A stretch of 64,000 nt of DNA from Gracilaria domingensis. Its lineage: Eukaryota > Rhodophyta > Florideophyceae > Gracilariales > Gracilariaceae. The translations under genes were made by a program, and so were the position numbers. Positions 19,268 through 30,600 of the stretch are shown piece after piece (position 1 is the first letter of the stretch; the number at the start of each line of letters is the position of its first letter). Below the pieces are notes generated by a model. It saw only the letters and a list, made by a program, of their open reading frames with translations. It was not told where the DNA came from and made no database searches. The stretch lies in assembly GCA_022539475.1 (NCBI GenBank), contig VCMS01000055.1, positions 1-64,000 of the forward strand. Direction: 5' to 3'.

Positions 19268-20348
19268 GGTGAGCTGTCGTAGTTGAACTGCAACCAGTTC
19301 ACACCAAACGAAGGACTCTAGCTGGTAGCGATCCCAACGCTCGTTCGCGGCTGCTTCAAGGACGAGGATCTTTCAGTGGCATGCTGGCTTTGTTTTGGCC
19401 TATGCAGGACGACGGCCATGCCATGGTCGGCGCAGCAGTCTCGTCTGTGATTGGCTCTCGTCAATACGGGATTAAAAGCAATGGAGGTGTACACGTGTGT
19501 CTATAAAGCAATTAAATTTGGCTGTGACTTACGGCAAAGCATCTCAAACAGCTCCGCCGAATTTTGCTATCTAGTCGGCTCGTAGATAGACTATCTCAGT
19601 AGTAGTAGTAGATAGTCTACGAGCCGACTTGATACCAAAGGTAGCAGAAGAGTATATCTTCAAAATTGCAGTCGTTCAGCGGATTGTGGATGCCCTTGTT
19701 AGAAGGCTGATAGCCCTCTCTTCCTTGAGAACAACCCTCTGTAATGTTACCAGCGCTGTTCCTTCCCCTCCCCTTCCGAAGGAGCATGTGCTTTCAAAGC
19801 TATTGAAGACCTCAAGGTCTTTGAGATCCACTAAGCTAAGATTCCAATTACGGGGTGCAAGCTATCCCACCTTTTCCGTTAAAGAAGAAACACTAGCGAG
19901 TCGTTCATGTGATGGTCCTCAGAGAATGTCCCCAAGAGCTTTAGCATGAGGCGAAATATTTCCTAGATAAGTTTTGCACTAAAGCAAGCATCTTCATCAT
20001 CGACTGGAATGTCTCCTTACAGACCCTGACAAACTTGGAAGTTCAACTGGCCTCGTTTCACCACATTCATCACCCTAAGAAGTCATAATATGCCTCTCGA
20101 AGAAATTATTAGTGCATATTGCGCGGCAATCCAGAAGTGTGTACGAAGCAACAAACAAAATAGCAGTGCATCAATGGCCAGAGGAAATACTACGGACATA
20201 CTTCATTGATTCGTCTAATGTAACTCAATACAGCCTTAACTTCAGTTATGAAGGCCCTTAAGCATCCACCATGACCAGGGTTCATAGGAAGAGCTCCAAT
20301 TTGCTTCCAGTTACTGAATCGCATAAGAAGTGACCACGTATGAACATA
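19268..20348. repeat. intergenic region with an imperfect fold-back at 19573-19629
   Basis: Contains the eIF3a promoter side (a CCAAT-type GATTGG near 19448). The fold-back has arms AGTCGGCTCGTAGA...CTATCT that pair perfectly except for a 4-nt insertion (TAGA) in the left arm; the loop is a short (AGT)n run. No gene recognised. Confidence 0.6.
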
Positions 20349-21200
20349 CTAATGGAACTTGCGTTGATGTTCGAGCAGTTCTTCAGTGTCTAGGAAGGCA
20401 GTTGCGCAGATACCGCAAACAGACCAAGCATTTTTGCGGGCGAAATCAATTGCCCGACCAGCTTCCTCTTCAGGATCTCGGTTCATGTGAACCTTTTTCA
20501 AATGTTCAATCATCGGAGAGAAATCGCCACCGCACTTGTAGTCACAAGTGATACAATATGCTGATGAACCTTCTACGCATGAATAATCGGCCAAGTCGAT
20601 AGCGTATTTCATTATCTCCTCTTCTTCGGACTCGTCAGCAATCAGGATAGAAGTTCCGAGTTGCTTCAAGCATTTCGAGATGTTTCCAATGCTCTGTTGC
20701 AAGTCTTGATGTGCTGTGTACAGACCGCGACCAAGTCGAGAGAGGCTTCTAGTTTTCTCGGGGGTGAAAATTTTGACAGATAGCCTGTCGCCCCCCAATG
20801 GCCGAGCGTCGGAGAGTCCATGGTTTCCTTGTTCCCTTGGACCAACTTTAGTCAGTTCGTGCGTTGTAGTCGCTACGAAGCTCAAGCAACGTAGCAGAGC
20901 GCGAAGACTAGTTTGGCGCCCATTGTCACATTTCAGGCAGAGAGGCCGATGAAACTCGATAGCACAGGTCTTTGTTCGCAGTATAGCAACCCATCCAGCT
21001 CGAGCTTTTGAGGCTTCTCTGCTTTCATTACACGAGCTGGCAATATGAAATTGAAGCGCAGCGTGGGATGGCCCCTTAATGGACTGTTCGTTCATATAAA
21101 TGTTTGACATCTTCTCGTTTAGAACTTCTAATGTTATCCCAATCAAAGAGCTTGCAGCAGTTTCAACAAGTAGCAAGAAGTGGTAGGAAACACGTCCCAA
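20349..21200 (-). CDS. putative C2H2-type zinc-finger protein
   Basis: A 283-residue ORF. The C-terminal 75 residues carry two Cys2-His2 units: CITCDYKCGGDFSPMIEHLK...H (first pair CX2C, tail HX5H) and CGICATAFLDTEELLEHQRK.H (CX2C, HX4H), linked by an acidic segment. The rest is unrecognised. The N-terminus may not be the true start; M31 (MSNIYMNEQ) is an alternative, or an upstream exon may exist. The finger region is the most reliable part. Confidence 0.5.
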   Translation of the reverse strand: MGRVSYHFLLLVETAASSLIGITLEVLNEKMSNIYMNEQSIKGPSHAALQFHIASSCNESREASKARAGWVAILRTKTCAIEFHRPLCLKCDNGRQTSLRALLRCLSFVATTTHELTKVGPREQGNHGLSDARPLGGDRLSVKIFTPEKTRSLSRLGRGLYTAHQDLQQSIGNISKCLKQLGTSILIADESEEEEIMKYAIDLADYSCVEGSSAYCITCDYKCGGDFSPMIEHLKKVHMNRDPEEEAGRAIDFARKNAWSVCGICATAFLDTEELLEHQRKFH

Positions 21201-21490
21201 ACAAAGTGGGTCACCAAAGTGCTCGGAGCAATTTCATATGCAGTAAATGGTCGCCAACAAGCAAGAAGTCTCGCGTGAGAGGACTCTGAATTCCGTGACT
21301 CAGTCATTGAAACTCTGTGACATCGGTTGTCAAATAGAAAGTTAGGCTTCGTTCACGGTGAACTAGTAGCTGCGACGCGGTCTGTTCGGCGAAAAGTTAA
21401 ACATGGAACTAGGTTGCCCGTGAGACGGAAGAAGAAGCAGAGCACGTTTAAACACTCACAAACCTTCCGAGTCTGTAAGAACACTATTTT

Positions 21491-21681
21491 GCAATGGTAA
21501 TGTTAAAGCCGATGCCATCACTGTTGGCATTGGTTTTCACATTACCATTCTAGGGCTAGGGATAATACTATTGCAGAATATTGCAAGCCAATATGCAATA
21601 TACAACATGGTGGGAAAGGAATCATCTTACGCAATGCTTATTGCAATATTCCATGTCGAAGCAATATAATATTACCATTGC
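21491..21681. repeat. MITE-like element with nested inverted repeats
   Basis: The left end GCAATGGTAAT (21491-21501) and right end ATTACCATTGC (21671-21681) are perfect inverted repeats about 190 bp apart. Inside, 21493-21549 is itself a 25-bp hairpin with three mismatches. The AT-rich core repeats TTGCAATAT. No clear target duplication was found. Confidence 0.5.
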
Positions 21682-21897
21682 GACCAGCTCTTAACCCAGA
21701 CTACGAATACGTTCTGTGTCACGATAATGGTCATAGCAAACAATGTAAAGCTTACCAAACTTTCTGGATATCCTCGCCTCAAGGTTCTCAGTTTTCGTTA
21801 CTGCCGTGACACGATTGAAAGGCTTTGCGAACCAAGTAATATCCCTTTCTTCTTTATTTTGGACAGTAGTTTCTTATTCCTAAACTACAGTAGAGCC

Positions 21898-22500
21898 TCA
21901 GAGGAGGTTCTCTCTCTTTAAAAAGGCCAAGAAGTTCTGTGAGTTATGTCTTATCAGGTACTGCACGGATGATATAGCTTCGTTTGGCTGTCCCGCCAGG
22001 AGGAATCGTCGAGACATGTTCGATAATGGGCATCGTAAGACTACATGGCTGCAGTCTTTCTTAACGTTTGTACCACAGGTGCATCGTAGCGTTTTATGGT
22101 TCAGGTAAGAAGCCACAGGGTGAAGTGATGGTACATGTCCTGTGAAGAATTGCGCCATTAGTATCGCAGCCTTCCGAGCTCCTCCGTGTTCCCTAAAGAT
22201 CTCAAAGCACTCTGGCAACAACTTTAGGGACTTTGTCCTGCTTGAAAGGAGAATCTTCACATCGAGCATGTCCATCGGAACAAGAATCTGTTCAGACATT
22301 GCTAGGTTTAGACCCTTTTTCGCAAGATTGTCAACCCTTTCGTTCTCAGGGATTCCGCAGTGGCTCGGTATCCAGTTCACCCAAACTTCATTTTTGGTGC
22401 TCAGATGGTGAATTATCAACGCCAGCTGTTGGGCATGAGATGGTTGTCTCCTTATGTTTGATTGGAGCATAACCACGGTAGACTGGGAGTCCAAAAACAC
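21898..22500 (-). pseudogene. 3' end of a LINE-type retrotransposon ORF2 (RNase H), 5'-truncated
   Basis: About 200 codons covering the second half of an RNase H domain (FLDSQSTVV and WIPSHCGIPENERVDNLAKKG, with the catalytic Asp and the HCG/NE.VD motif). A C-terminal segment with a CTCG...H...C-type zinc motif follows. There is no reverse transcriptase on either side, and the frame meets a stop just upstream (22512-22520). This is a dead relic of a LINE whose 3' end points to lower coordinates. Confidence 0.75.
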
Positions 22501-22879
22501 TCTTATTAACTGGTATATATCTCAAAGACGAGCATTCACGCACAGAAAGATAATGGCTTCAAATCATAAAGGAGTTAGACTCATCCTTTGATTTCGCAGA
22601 ATGTTATCTGCCACAGACCATAACCTTGAACCAAGAACAAATTCTTACCTCGATGCGGAGATCTTCATCTTGGAGATCAAACTTCAACAAGTATATGTCG
22701 GACGGGTAGGCCTTTTGCAATATACATCTCCATTACAGAGCTGTGTGCAATACGCATTTCAATATACAGTCACAATGCAATTCCCTATTGTAACGCAATA
22801 TTGCAATAGAGAATTGCGCCCTAGCCCTGGCCGACACAGAATCGTAATACGTCGACATCGGTTTTATCGCACGGCGTAT

Positions 22880-23060
22880 GATATATCTGGGTAACTTCTT
22901 CTTTCTTCTTTAATGTGGACAACAACTTCTAATCCCTAGGTTGTAGTAAAACTCTCTACAGAAAGTTTTGAAGGCCATATCTGGGCAACGCTTTGGGCCT
23001 AATGCACAATTCATGGTTAAACATTACAGGATGTAGAGCTTTCGAGCCTTCACACTTAAT
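22880..23060 (-). repeat. second, diverged LINE 3'-end relic
   Basis: CTTTCTTCTTTAATGTGGAC and what follows align by eye with 21845-21900, the 3' untranslated end of the LINE relic above (roughly 70% match over 60 bp). It is also preceded by a TTGCAATAT-rich tract (22705-22815) like the first copy. Coding homology beyond this is not visible. Confidence 0.3.
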
Positions 23061-23335
23061 TACGCACTTAATTACGAGGCTGATCGGAATCAAGTCAATC
23101 CTCTGCGGCCTCAAAAAAGGCAGTGGTACCTCTCGGCCTGCCGGAAATAAGGTTCAGATGCAAAGCAGGATAGAGTATGATTGCATTAGAGCTTGTCATT
23201 TCTTGACTACACTTCCAAACGCGGCCATAATCAAAGTATCCACAAACAGATTATGTCAATCTGCCTTAGGTGATGCTCTCCACGTTCTAACAAGTTCACT
23301 ACATGTTTAACAAGCGTTGTTGTGACGGAAACAAT

Positions 23336-23683
23336 TTAGTTCCCTCGCAGCCTTTCCCCAATTGACAGATCATCACCAGCTCCTTTTCTTCCAAAGGCAA
23401 TCTCTTCAAGCGATTGACCTGATCTCTTGTACGTCTTCTTTGCCTTCAGGTATTCGGGACAGGGCCTATAGGCCTTGATGGGCCACCAATTCACGACAGC
23501 TCCAAGCCCTCCAGCAATCCGACCAGTTCCGTCACAGCCGCCGGCTACTCCCTCGGCTCGCCCGCACGCGGGGCACTCGTCTTTCGCAGCCATCGAAGTA
23601 ATCGACGGAACGAGTCTCTGCCTCGAACCAACTTGATGCGGAAAAAAGGTTGACGCGGTCATAAATGCCGTCCTTGTTCGCAT
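23336..23683 (-). CDS. putative plastid zinc-ribbon protein
   Basis: 115 residues from M at 23683 (MRTRTAFMTAS); the ORF continues upstream to 23728. The N-terminal 30 residues are Ser/Thr/Arg-rich without acidic residues, compatible with a transit peptide. A compact domain follows: CPACGRAEGVAGGCDGTGR, a hydrophobic GLGAVVNWWPIKAYRPCP segment, then YKRSGQSLEEIAFGR. The CX2C...C-x-GTG pattern resembles small DnaJ-type Cys-rich proteins of plastids. No function is known to me. Confidence 0.55.
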   Translation of the reverse strand: MRTRTAFMTASTFFPHQVGSRQRLVPSITSMAAKDECPACGRAEGVAGGCDGTGRIAGGLGAVVNWWPIKAYRPCPEYLKAKKTYKRSGQSLEEIAFGRKGAGDDLSIGERLRGN

Positions 23684-23728
23684 TGTTTCACATTCGTTAC
23701 CGTGCTTCATATCGTTCCAACAATTCAA

Positions 23729-24603
23729 TGGGACCTGTCAGCCAGAGGTCGTAGGATCAACCAAAAGGTTCCTTCGAGCTGCAAATTGAAGAACGAGAAA
23801 TGCAAGTCAAGACTGTTGAAGTATTTGGTGAAGTTGCATGCAGAAAAAGATCCAGGTGATAATGTCGTTCGCTTGCAGAAGCTCTTTGTCGACGGATATG
23901 CAGCTCCAAGATGGGATTGTATTACGCAGAAACCGGCCTAGTGGTGGAGAAAAGCGATGCGTCTCGGACTGAACCCGCAATGCGCAACCTGCTTCTTTTG
24001 TAACTACCAAGTCTCTGCCGCATGCTCGTCATTAATTTGGAACCTATCCAAACTTTGGATTCCAAAGACTACCAAAGGGTAGAATGAAACCCTCGGTACG
24101 GCGGCACTTTCGGGGGCTTTGGAGACGGTCGGTTGAAAAGCTTGAGGTTCGTACTTCTTCCTCTTCGGCTCTATGCAGCAAGCAACAAATTAAAACCGGC
24201 CAAGTGGGCAAATGACGAATACAAAAGGCAGTGGGATAACCCAACAATGCTGCTTTCCACTGAAAGCGCGTACGCACTGTAATTACTGTTGGCCGTGAGC
24301 AAGAGTCGTGAGAGTTGCGAAGTCATGTAGACTTGCCACTGGCGGCGATGAGCAGTTCAAGTTCAAAAATTCAAAATCTAGAGGACAAAACCTGTGAACG
24401 GTTCGAGCCAAATCACGAAGCTATCCAAAACGGACATCGAAGTACACAGAATAGTACACTCTAGCAGAAAAAATTTTCTCTCCATGTAACTCGTTCTCTA
24501 TTGTCACTTTCCTCGAAGCTGAGCGTTCTAGGGAATTGGTCGAAATCTGCCGTCTCGAATACTAGAAATTGGCTGTTCTGGATTTCTTATTTGTGGTTGT
24601 GGA
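23729..24603. other. intergenic, no feature recognised
   Basis: Short ORFs only. A 30-bp segment at about 24090-24120 resembles the antisense of the eIF3a 3' coding end (16014-16043), but too briefly to call a pseudogene. Confidence 0.5.
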
Positions 24604-25290
24604 ATGGTAGAAGAGGCCCAGAGGGAATTGCACAGCCTGGCGTTAACCGATAAGAGCGATGAGGAAAAGGATAACCGTATCTGGAATGAGGAATTTATCA
24701 GATTAAAAGAAAAGATTAGAAGCTACGAAAAGCAATATGACGACATCACTCAAGAAATCCTGGCACTAGGAGATGACAAACACGACGTTGACTTCAAAAG
24801 GGCTGAGGACATTGAGGAGCTGGAACAAGAAAATCAAAACTGGATCAATGCTGCGAAAAAGGTTCAAGGAGCAGTGAATGACACCTCGTCGCTCCAAGAA
24901 CAGCAAAGGACGGTGGAAAATCTTGAGCAGCTCAAGAAAGAGTTATTGGATAAGTTTGTTAAGGGCAGTGACGAAAATGATGAACTTCAAGGAAGAGTCA
25001 AAGACCTTGCCGGGCCCATGCAACATCTTCAACATTTCAACAACCATGTCTATCACAAAGAGCATTCCGAGGTTCCAACCAAGCAGTTCACGTTGAAGGT
25101 GCTAAAGTTGTTATCGGCAGCGTACTTGCAGGAAGATGGTGATCCAGACGTCTTCAAAGGATTCTTCACCAATCCTCACACAAATGATGTTATTCCGTTC
25201 AATTACAATAACAAGATGCCGGAGTTTGAACGGATAGAAGAAGTGTGGGACACACTCTCACAAATCTTGGATCAGGGGTCCGGCCAATAA
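24604..25290 (+). CDS. coiled-coil protein, possibly Spc24-like kinetochore subunit
   Basis: 228 residues, single exon. Residues 15-135 form heptad-rich coiled coil (LKEKIRSYEKQYDDI, VENLEQLKKELLDK). The C-terminal 75 residues look globular: FTLKVLKLLSAAYLQ, then DVFKGFFTNP, NDVIPFNYN and EEVWDTLSQIL. A coiled coil ending in a small alpha/beta head with a terminal xxWxxL helix fits Spc24 of the NDC80 complex, but the match is by pattern only. Other coiled-coil adaptor families are possible. Confidence 0.6.
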   Translation: MVEEAQRELHSLALTDKSDEEKDNRIWNEEFIRLKEKIRSYEKQYDDITQEILALGDDKHDVDFKRAEDIEELEQENQNWINAAKKVQGAVNDTSSLQEQQRTVENLEQLKKELLDKFVKGSDENDELQGRVKDLAGPMQHLQHFNNHVYHKEHSEVPTKQFTLKVLKLLSAAYLQEDGDPDVFKGFFTNPHTNDVIPFNYNNKMPEFERIEEVWDTLSQILDQGSGQ

Positions 25291-26258
25291 GAATGGCACC
25301 GACTGTTGCCCAAATCCAAACCAAGAACTAGACTCGCATACCTATCACAAGCAGTACCAAAATTCAGAAGGTGCAACACGTAGTTAGCAAACCATTCTTA
25401 ATAATCGTCTTCACTCAAACGATGCTCAACCCATTTGCTTACGTAATTATTGCTCCCCCTAATGTACTTTCATCCCGAAGGCGGCTTTTGATCTATAGAT
25501 AAATGATCGGCGCAAAAGAACCCGAAGGTATAGACGAAAAGAGTTGCAAGGGGTTAGAATGCCCTGGGGCGATCGCGATCTGGCTTTTGTTTACATGTCT
25601 GCCGTGCTCATGTTACAGCTGAGCGTTTGTCTTCCAGGAGAACAGAATTGCTTCCTCTTCGAATAAAATATCTTGATCGAAAGAGCACTTCAGAAGAGCC
25701 TGGAACCCATATTGCAATCCCTCAAACGCGTGGGCACACATATAAACGCCCACGACATTTTCTGTACTAGCCTACCCCGGACATGTAGCGCAGCTGGCGT
25801 TCTATCCGCTCAGACAGGTTATAGGCCGAGGACTCCGTCAAAGATTAGTACAATTCCAATGCAAGGCTACGCGACTGATCCGTAGCAGGAATCACATCGG
25901 CAAAATTGTGTTTTGGTCAATAGATAAGAAGCCCAGGATGCAAGGCAGAGAGGAACTCGGAGATCTTCAGGCGGGTCGTTCAACATATTGACAGCCGACG
26001 CAGTATATAGGAAAACCAGCTCTATGATATATATGTGGGATAACCATTATCGAAAAATGGCATAGGTGCTCGACATAAGACATACATGAAGAAAGATGCG
26101 ACTATGTGAACAAGAGGGCTGCAAATCGTTTCCAGTTCTTGAGATAAAACCAAAACTGAGTGAGGGAGTTAAGGACGTTTCAAACTCACAGAACAGCGCT
26201 AATACAAACTGTCGTGTCGTCCATGGGAGGTTTCTCGTTACATTCAGACTGAAATAAG
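25291..26258. other. intergenic, no feature recognised
   Basis: About 970 bp of mixed composition with no ORF of convincing content. The 3' ends of the flanking genes point into it from both sides. Confidence 0.5.
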
Positions 26259-27070
26259 TTAGGAACTTTTGGCTACCGCCTCTGCCAGCCTTGGAAATGC
26301 TTTCTGCTTGTACATCACGCTCCTCGGAACCAACAACTCATCATTCCTCAAAGACCTCTCTTGATACTCCTTCCAAGACCAATACTGCACTTGCTCAACT
26401 TCTTCGGATTGCAGGACCATTCTTTCAATGGGAAAAGTCAACCTTGGTCTAAAGACATATATATCTTGAATCTCATTATCCACATAAGGTCCATGTCTAT
26501 CCGTTTTACCTGTTGCCGATGCTTTTACAGAGGTCAAAAATTCTAGCTCCTCATCTTCCCTTAAGCTTATTCCCAACTCCTCTTCAAGTTCTCGAGTGGC
26601 AGATGTCAAACTGTCATCCCCAGCGGAAATATGTCCAGCAGCCGAAACATCCCACCGTCCCTGTATTAGGCCGCATTCGTTATCGAATCATTAGTCTCGT
26701 AAAAGCAGGAATCTTATCTTGTTGTTCAGATCTATAGACGTACCGGAAAAGTATCTTTTAATGCTGATCGCAGTTGCACCAGAACTTCACCCTGAGTGGA
26801 GAGGACCCATATATGGGTGGATCTATGCCAGTCTCCCTCCCTATGTACTAGAGAGCGAGCTTTTGAGAATCCCATCAGAGTTCCATCTTCTTTTAGAACA
26901 TCAAAATGTTCTTCTTTGACGACTTGTGTCATGCTTGCTTTCGCTCGCAATTGGCAAGAACTTGCAGTTATCCTTCCAAATCGAACCCGAAAAGCAGTGT
27001 TTCCTACATGTAGAAAGCTCAAAGTTGGCATCAAAAGTAGTTTCGTTGTAATCGTGACAGAGGAATACAA
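26259..27070 (-). CDS. Nudix hydrolase, plant NUDT3/IPP-isomerase-like (two exons)
   Basis: Exon 1 is 27070-26744, the intron 26743-26661 (83 nt, GTACGT...ACAG), exon 2 is 26660-26259. The join reads KDTFP-GRWDVSAAGHISAG, in frame, giving 242 residues. The Nudix box is GHISAGDDSLTSATRELEE followed by ELGI: G-x5-D-x7-REUxEExGU, with Asp at the first acidic position. Upstream EEHFDVLKEDGTLMG and HRSTHIWV match the N-terminal part of plant Nudix hydrolase 3-type proteins. The substrate is not predictable. The N-terminal 45 residues may be a targeting sequence; M47 (MTQVVKEEHF) would give a cytosolic form. Confidence 0.85.
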
Positions 27071-27669
27071 AACGGAGCGTCGCCGATAGTTTGAGAGACA
27101 AAACTTCGTCTTTCCCTTCTTTTTCGCTGTTTCGGATTCTCGAGCTCAACAAACAACAAATTCTGGGATACAGTTAAGACCATTTCTCTATTAGTTCCTC
27201 AATACCCTGGCCTTCTACTGCCTCTCATGCTGTCCACGAACCGAACGCATGAAAATTATCAGTAATTCTCGATAGCTGTAAGCATTCGACGGACTGTAAA
27301 CTACTTCTCAGGGCAGCAGTAAGGCGTGAAAACTAAAAGAAGGGGCAAGTGTTCCGTCTGACGATGGCGCGCACGTGTGTTGCCTTCACGTCGGGAAACG
27401 GACGATCTACGCGTTGAAAAAAATGTGGCGTCGCAGGCGCACCGACATACAGAGTATCGGCAACTCAAGTCAAATGTCGGAGCAACAACTGCGTGGCATT
27501 CTTCAACCCACACACTCTGCATGCAGTTGGAAGGTTTGTTTTTCCTTTGCAGTAGACGAAGGGGTGTCGCTCCTGTTTTAGCTTCTCCGATACTCCAACT
27601 CGCGCGCCACTCACAACCTTCCATACATCGTCTCCTGTAGCTCTTGTCTCTGCGTTCGTTCGGTTCAAA
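27071..27669. promoter_or_regulatory. divergent spacer between Nudix and INO80 genes
   Basis: 600 bp holding both promoters. No TATA box stands out. The INO80 leader immediately before 27670 is pyrimidine-rich. The short ORFs here have no recognisable content. Confidence 0.3.
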
Positions 27670-30600
27670 ATGCACCGCTCTCACCGTACACATCTGTACA
27701 ATCGTCAACACGATGGGCCGCCGGAAGATGATGAGATACTCACAGAGGATGGACCACCTGCCAATGTCGTCTTTGAGACAGTGCTTCCTCAAAGAGCTGA
27801 TGGCTCCAGATCTGCAATTGCGCCTGGTGCGCTAGACCACGCTGGAGCGTTACGTCGGGCATGCGTCGATAAAAGGATAGCAAGAAGGGTGATGAAGTCC
27901 AGTTGGCTAGCTGAGGACGACCCCATGGATAGCACAAAGCTAATTGTATGCGGAACTCCGCTTATTATTCCAGTAACTTTTGATGACCACTGTGTGCTTA
28001 CTGCGTTTGAACGAGATCTTGATCGTGTTGAGGCTAAGTTTCGGGCTGGAAGGAAAGATAAATCAATTGGTGGTGAGCTTGGTTCCATCATTATCAAAAA
28101 GAAGCCAGTTAAACGACCTTTAGGTCGCAAGTCCTTTGGTCGAACCCCTGGAAACGACATCCCCAATGGTTCCACAAAGAGACAGGCTATCGCAGCACCA
28201 CCGGGAGAAAAGAATCCGAAGCGAGTCAAGGAAATTGAAAAGCCGAGGAAACCGATCGATTACACTATTGCGTACAGGAACACGATCAAGCCCAGCGAGA
28301 TTGCCAAAATGGTCAAGAATCGAGCAAATACGATGACTTCGCACATGAGATTTGCCAAAGGCTATGCTACTGCGTGCGCTAAAGAATCGCGCAAGGCGGC
28401 GTTTCGTAGCGTGCGCGTAATTGATGAAGCTCATCGTCGCGCTCGTCGTATTGTTAGAGACGTACTTAGCTATTGGAAGAAGGAAGATAAAGAGCGTCAA
28501 GAGGAAAGAAAGAGGTTGATGGCCAGGGCCCAAGAGCACAGGAAGCAGGAGGCTGATGAAAGAGAGGCACAGAGGCAAAAGAATAAGCTGAAGTTCTTGC
28601 TTGGTCAATCCGAGGCGTTCTCAAACTTTTTGAAAGCTAAGACTAAAGCGACTGCTGAAGCTGATGGGAGAGAGCGTGCCGCCGAGGCAAAGAAGAAGAA
28701 GCAACAAGGAGTTACAAAAGATATAGATTCCATCACTGGAGCTGAAGACGATGAAGAGCTGCGAAAGATGTACGAGGAGAAGGGAAGAGAGCTATTGGCT
28801 ATACATCGGGCACAGATTGAACAGTTTGACACTGAAACGAGGAAAAAGAAAAACGTAGCCATGGAAGCTTCCGAGAAAGCCGCTGCAAATCGTGCTGCTG
28901 CTATGGAAAGTCTAGACATGAATGGTGTTACTGATGCAGAGAGGGAGATGATTGAACAAATTGAGGCTGAAAAGAATGGTGAACCAAGGGAGCAGCCCAC
29001 TCTTGTAGCCACTACTCACCCGAAATCAGAATCAGAGGCGAAACTTGCGGGATCAGAGAAACCTGAAGTTGCTGCGGTACGCCAACCGACTATTCTGAAT
29101 TGCAAAATGAAAGACTATCAACTTCGTGGTCTCGCCTGGCTCGTTTCATTATACGATCAGGGAATCAACGGCATTCTAGCTGATGAAATGGGACTGGGCA
29201 AAACGTTGCAGACTATTTCGTTTCTAGCCTATCTCTGTGAGAAAGAAGACAACTGGGGGCCATTTCTGGTTGTTTCTCCTAAAGCGACATTACACAATTG
29301 GCAGCAAGAAGTAACGAAGTTTTGTCCACCCTTGAAAGTACTTCCTTACTGGGGAAACAAGAATGATAGAAACGAGCTCAGGAAATACTGGAGCCACAAA
29401 CGAATGTACAGACGTGACTCGGAATTCCAAGTTTGTATCACCAGTTATGAAACCCTAACAATGGATGAGAAGTACTTCAACCGTGTTAAGTGGCAATACC
29501 TTGTTCTTGACGAAGCTCAAGCCATCAAGAACAGTAATTCATCTCGCTGGCGTGCTCTTCTTCAGTTCCCATGTCGTAACAGACTTTTGCTCACCGGAAC
29601 TCCTTTACAAAACAAGCTCTCCGAACTCTGGTCTCTTCTACATTTCATCATGCCAACAATTTTCGACTCCCATGCAGAATTTGCAGATTGGTTTGCGAAA
29701 GACATTGAAGGCCATGCGCAGAACAACAGAGTCTTGGATGCGTCCACACTTTCCCGGCTGAGGACACTACTAGATCCATTTATGTTGCGGCGAGTGAAGC
29801 GTGATGTGGAGAGCGAAATGCCGCCGAAAACTGAGGTTCATTTGCCTTGTTCATTGTCGGCGAGACAACGACAACTCTATGCTAGCATTAGGGCGAACAT
29901 CACCCCTGAAGAGCTTACGAGGGCAATAGGGCAGAAGGGGGGCACAGCTAACGAAAACAGTGAACGTCAGAGCAAGCTGATGAATTTGGTGATGCAACTT
30001 CGAAAAGTCTGCAATCATCCTGAGACGTTTCAGAGGCGAGTCCCTCAGGCGCCATACCAGTTTCAGATTCCGCCGCCACCGACCCATGTGGCGCCTCCAC
30101 CAAGTGTACTAATAGCAAGCAATGCAACGGCTGCTCCATTAGACATCACGCTTGTGTGCAGATCTCAACTGGAAATCGTTGCTCCACGGTCTTTGCAACT
30201 ACTAGAGGATAACGATGCGTACCTCCAGCATCTCATACGACAACGTTACGGCGCCTGGGTACGAAGTCGAATTGTAGGGGAGATGTTAAGGGGTAGTGGG
30301 AATATGTCCGTCATTCGACTAAGTGGAGGTATTTCTGCTTCCGAGGCGAGTGATGCATTCATTCATGGGGCACTGCCCTGGAATTGGAACAGCTATGGTC
30401 CAAGCATTGACGAAGAGCTTTTGCGTCTGCAAGAAGTATATTTTGAAGGGAATTCAAAAGTAGAAGATGGGGGTTCTGGGAATCGAGAGATACTAACTCG
30501 ACCGCATCGGATCCTAATGGAGCCACGAGGTGAACGTTTGCGAAGACGGAAAGCACATGTGGTCCTGTCGGCATTTGACCGTCCTTCGGAGATGATTGCA

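Noticed and set aside
24090-24120. Short match to the eIF3a 3' coding end
   Set aside because: Only about 30 bp with mismatches; not enough for a pseudogene call.
24395-24420. GGTTCGAGCC, resembling a tRNA T-loop
   Set aside because: No acceptor, D or anticodon arms fit around it; no tRNA was found anywhere in the window.
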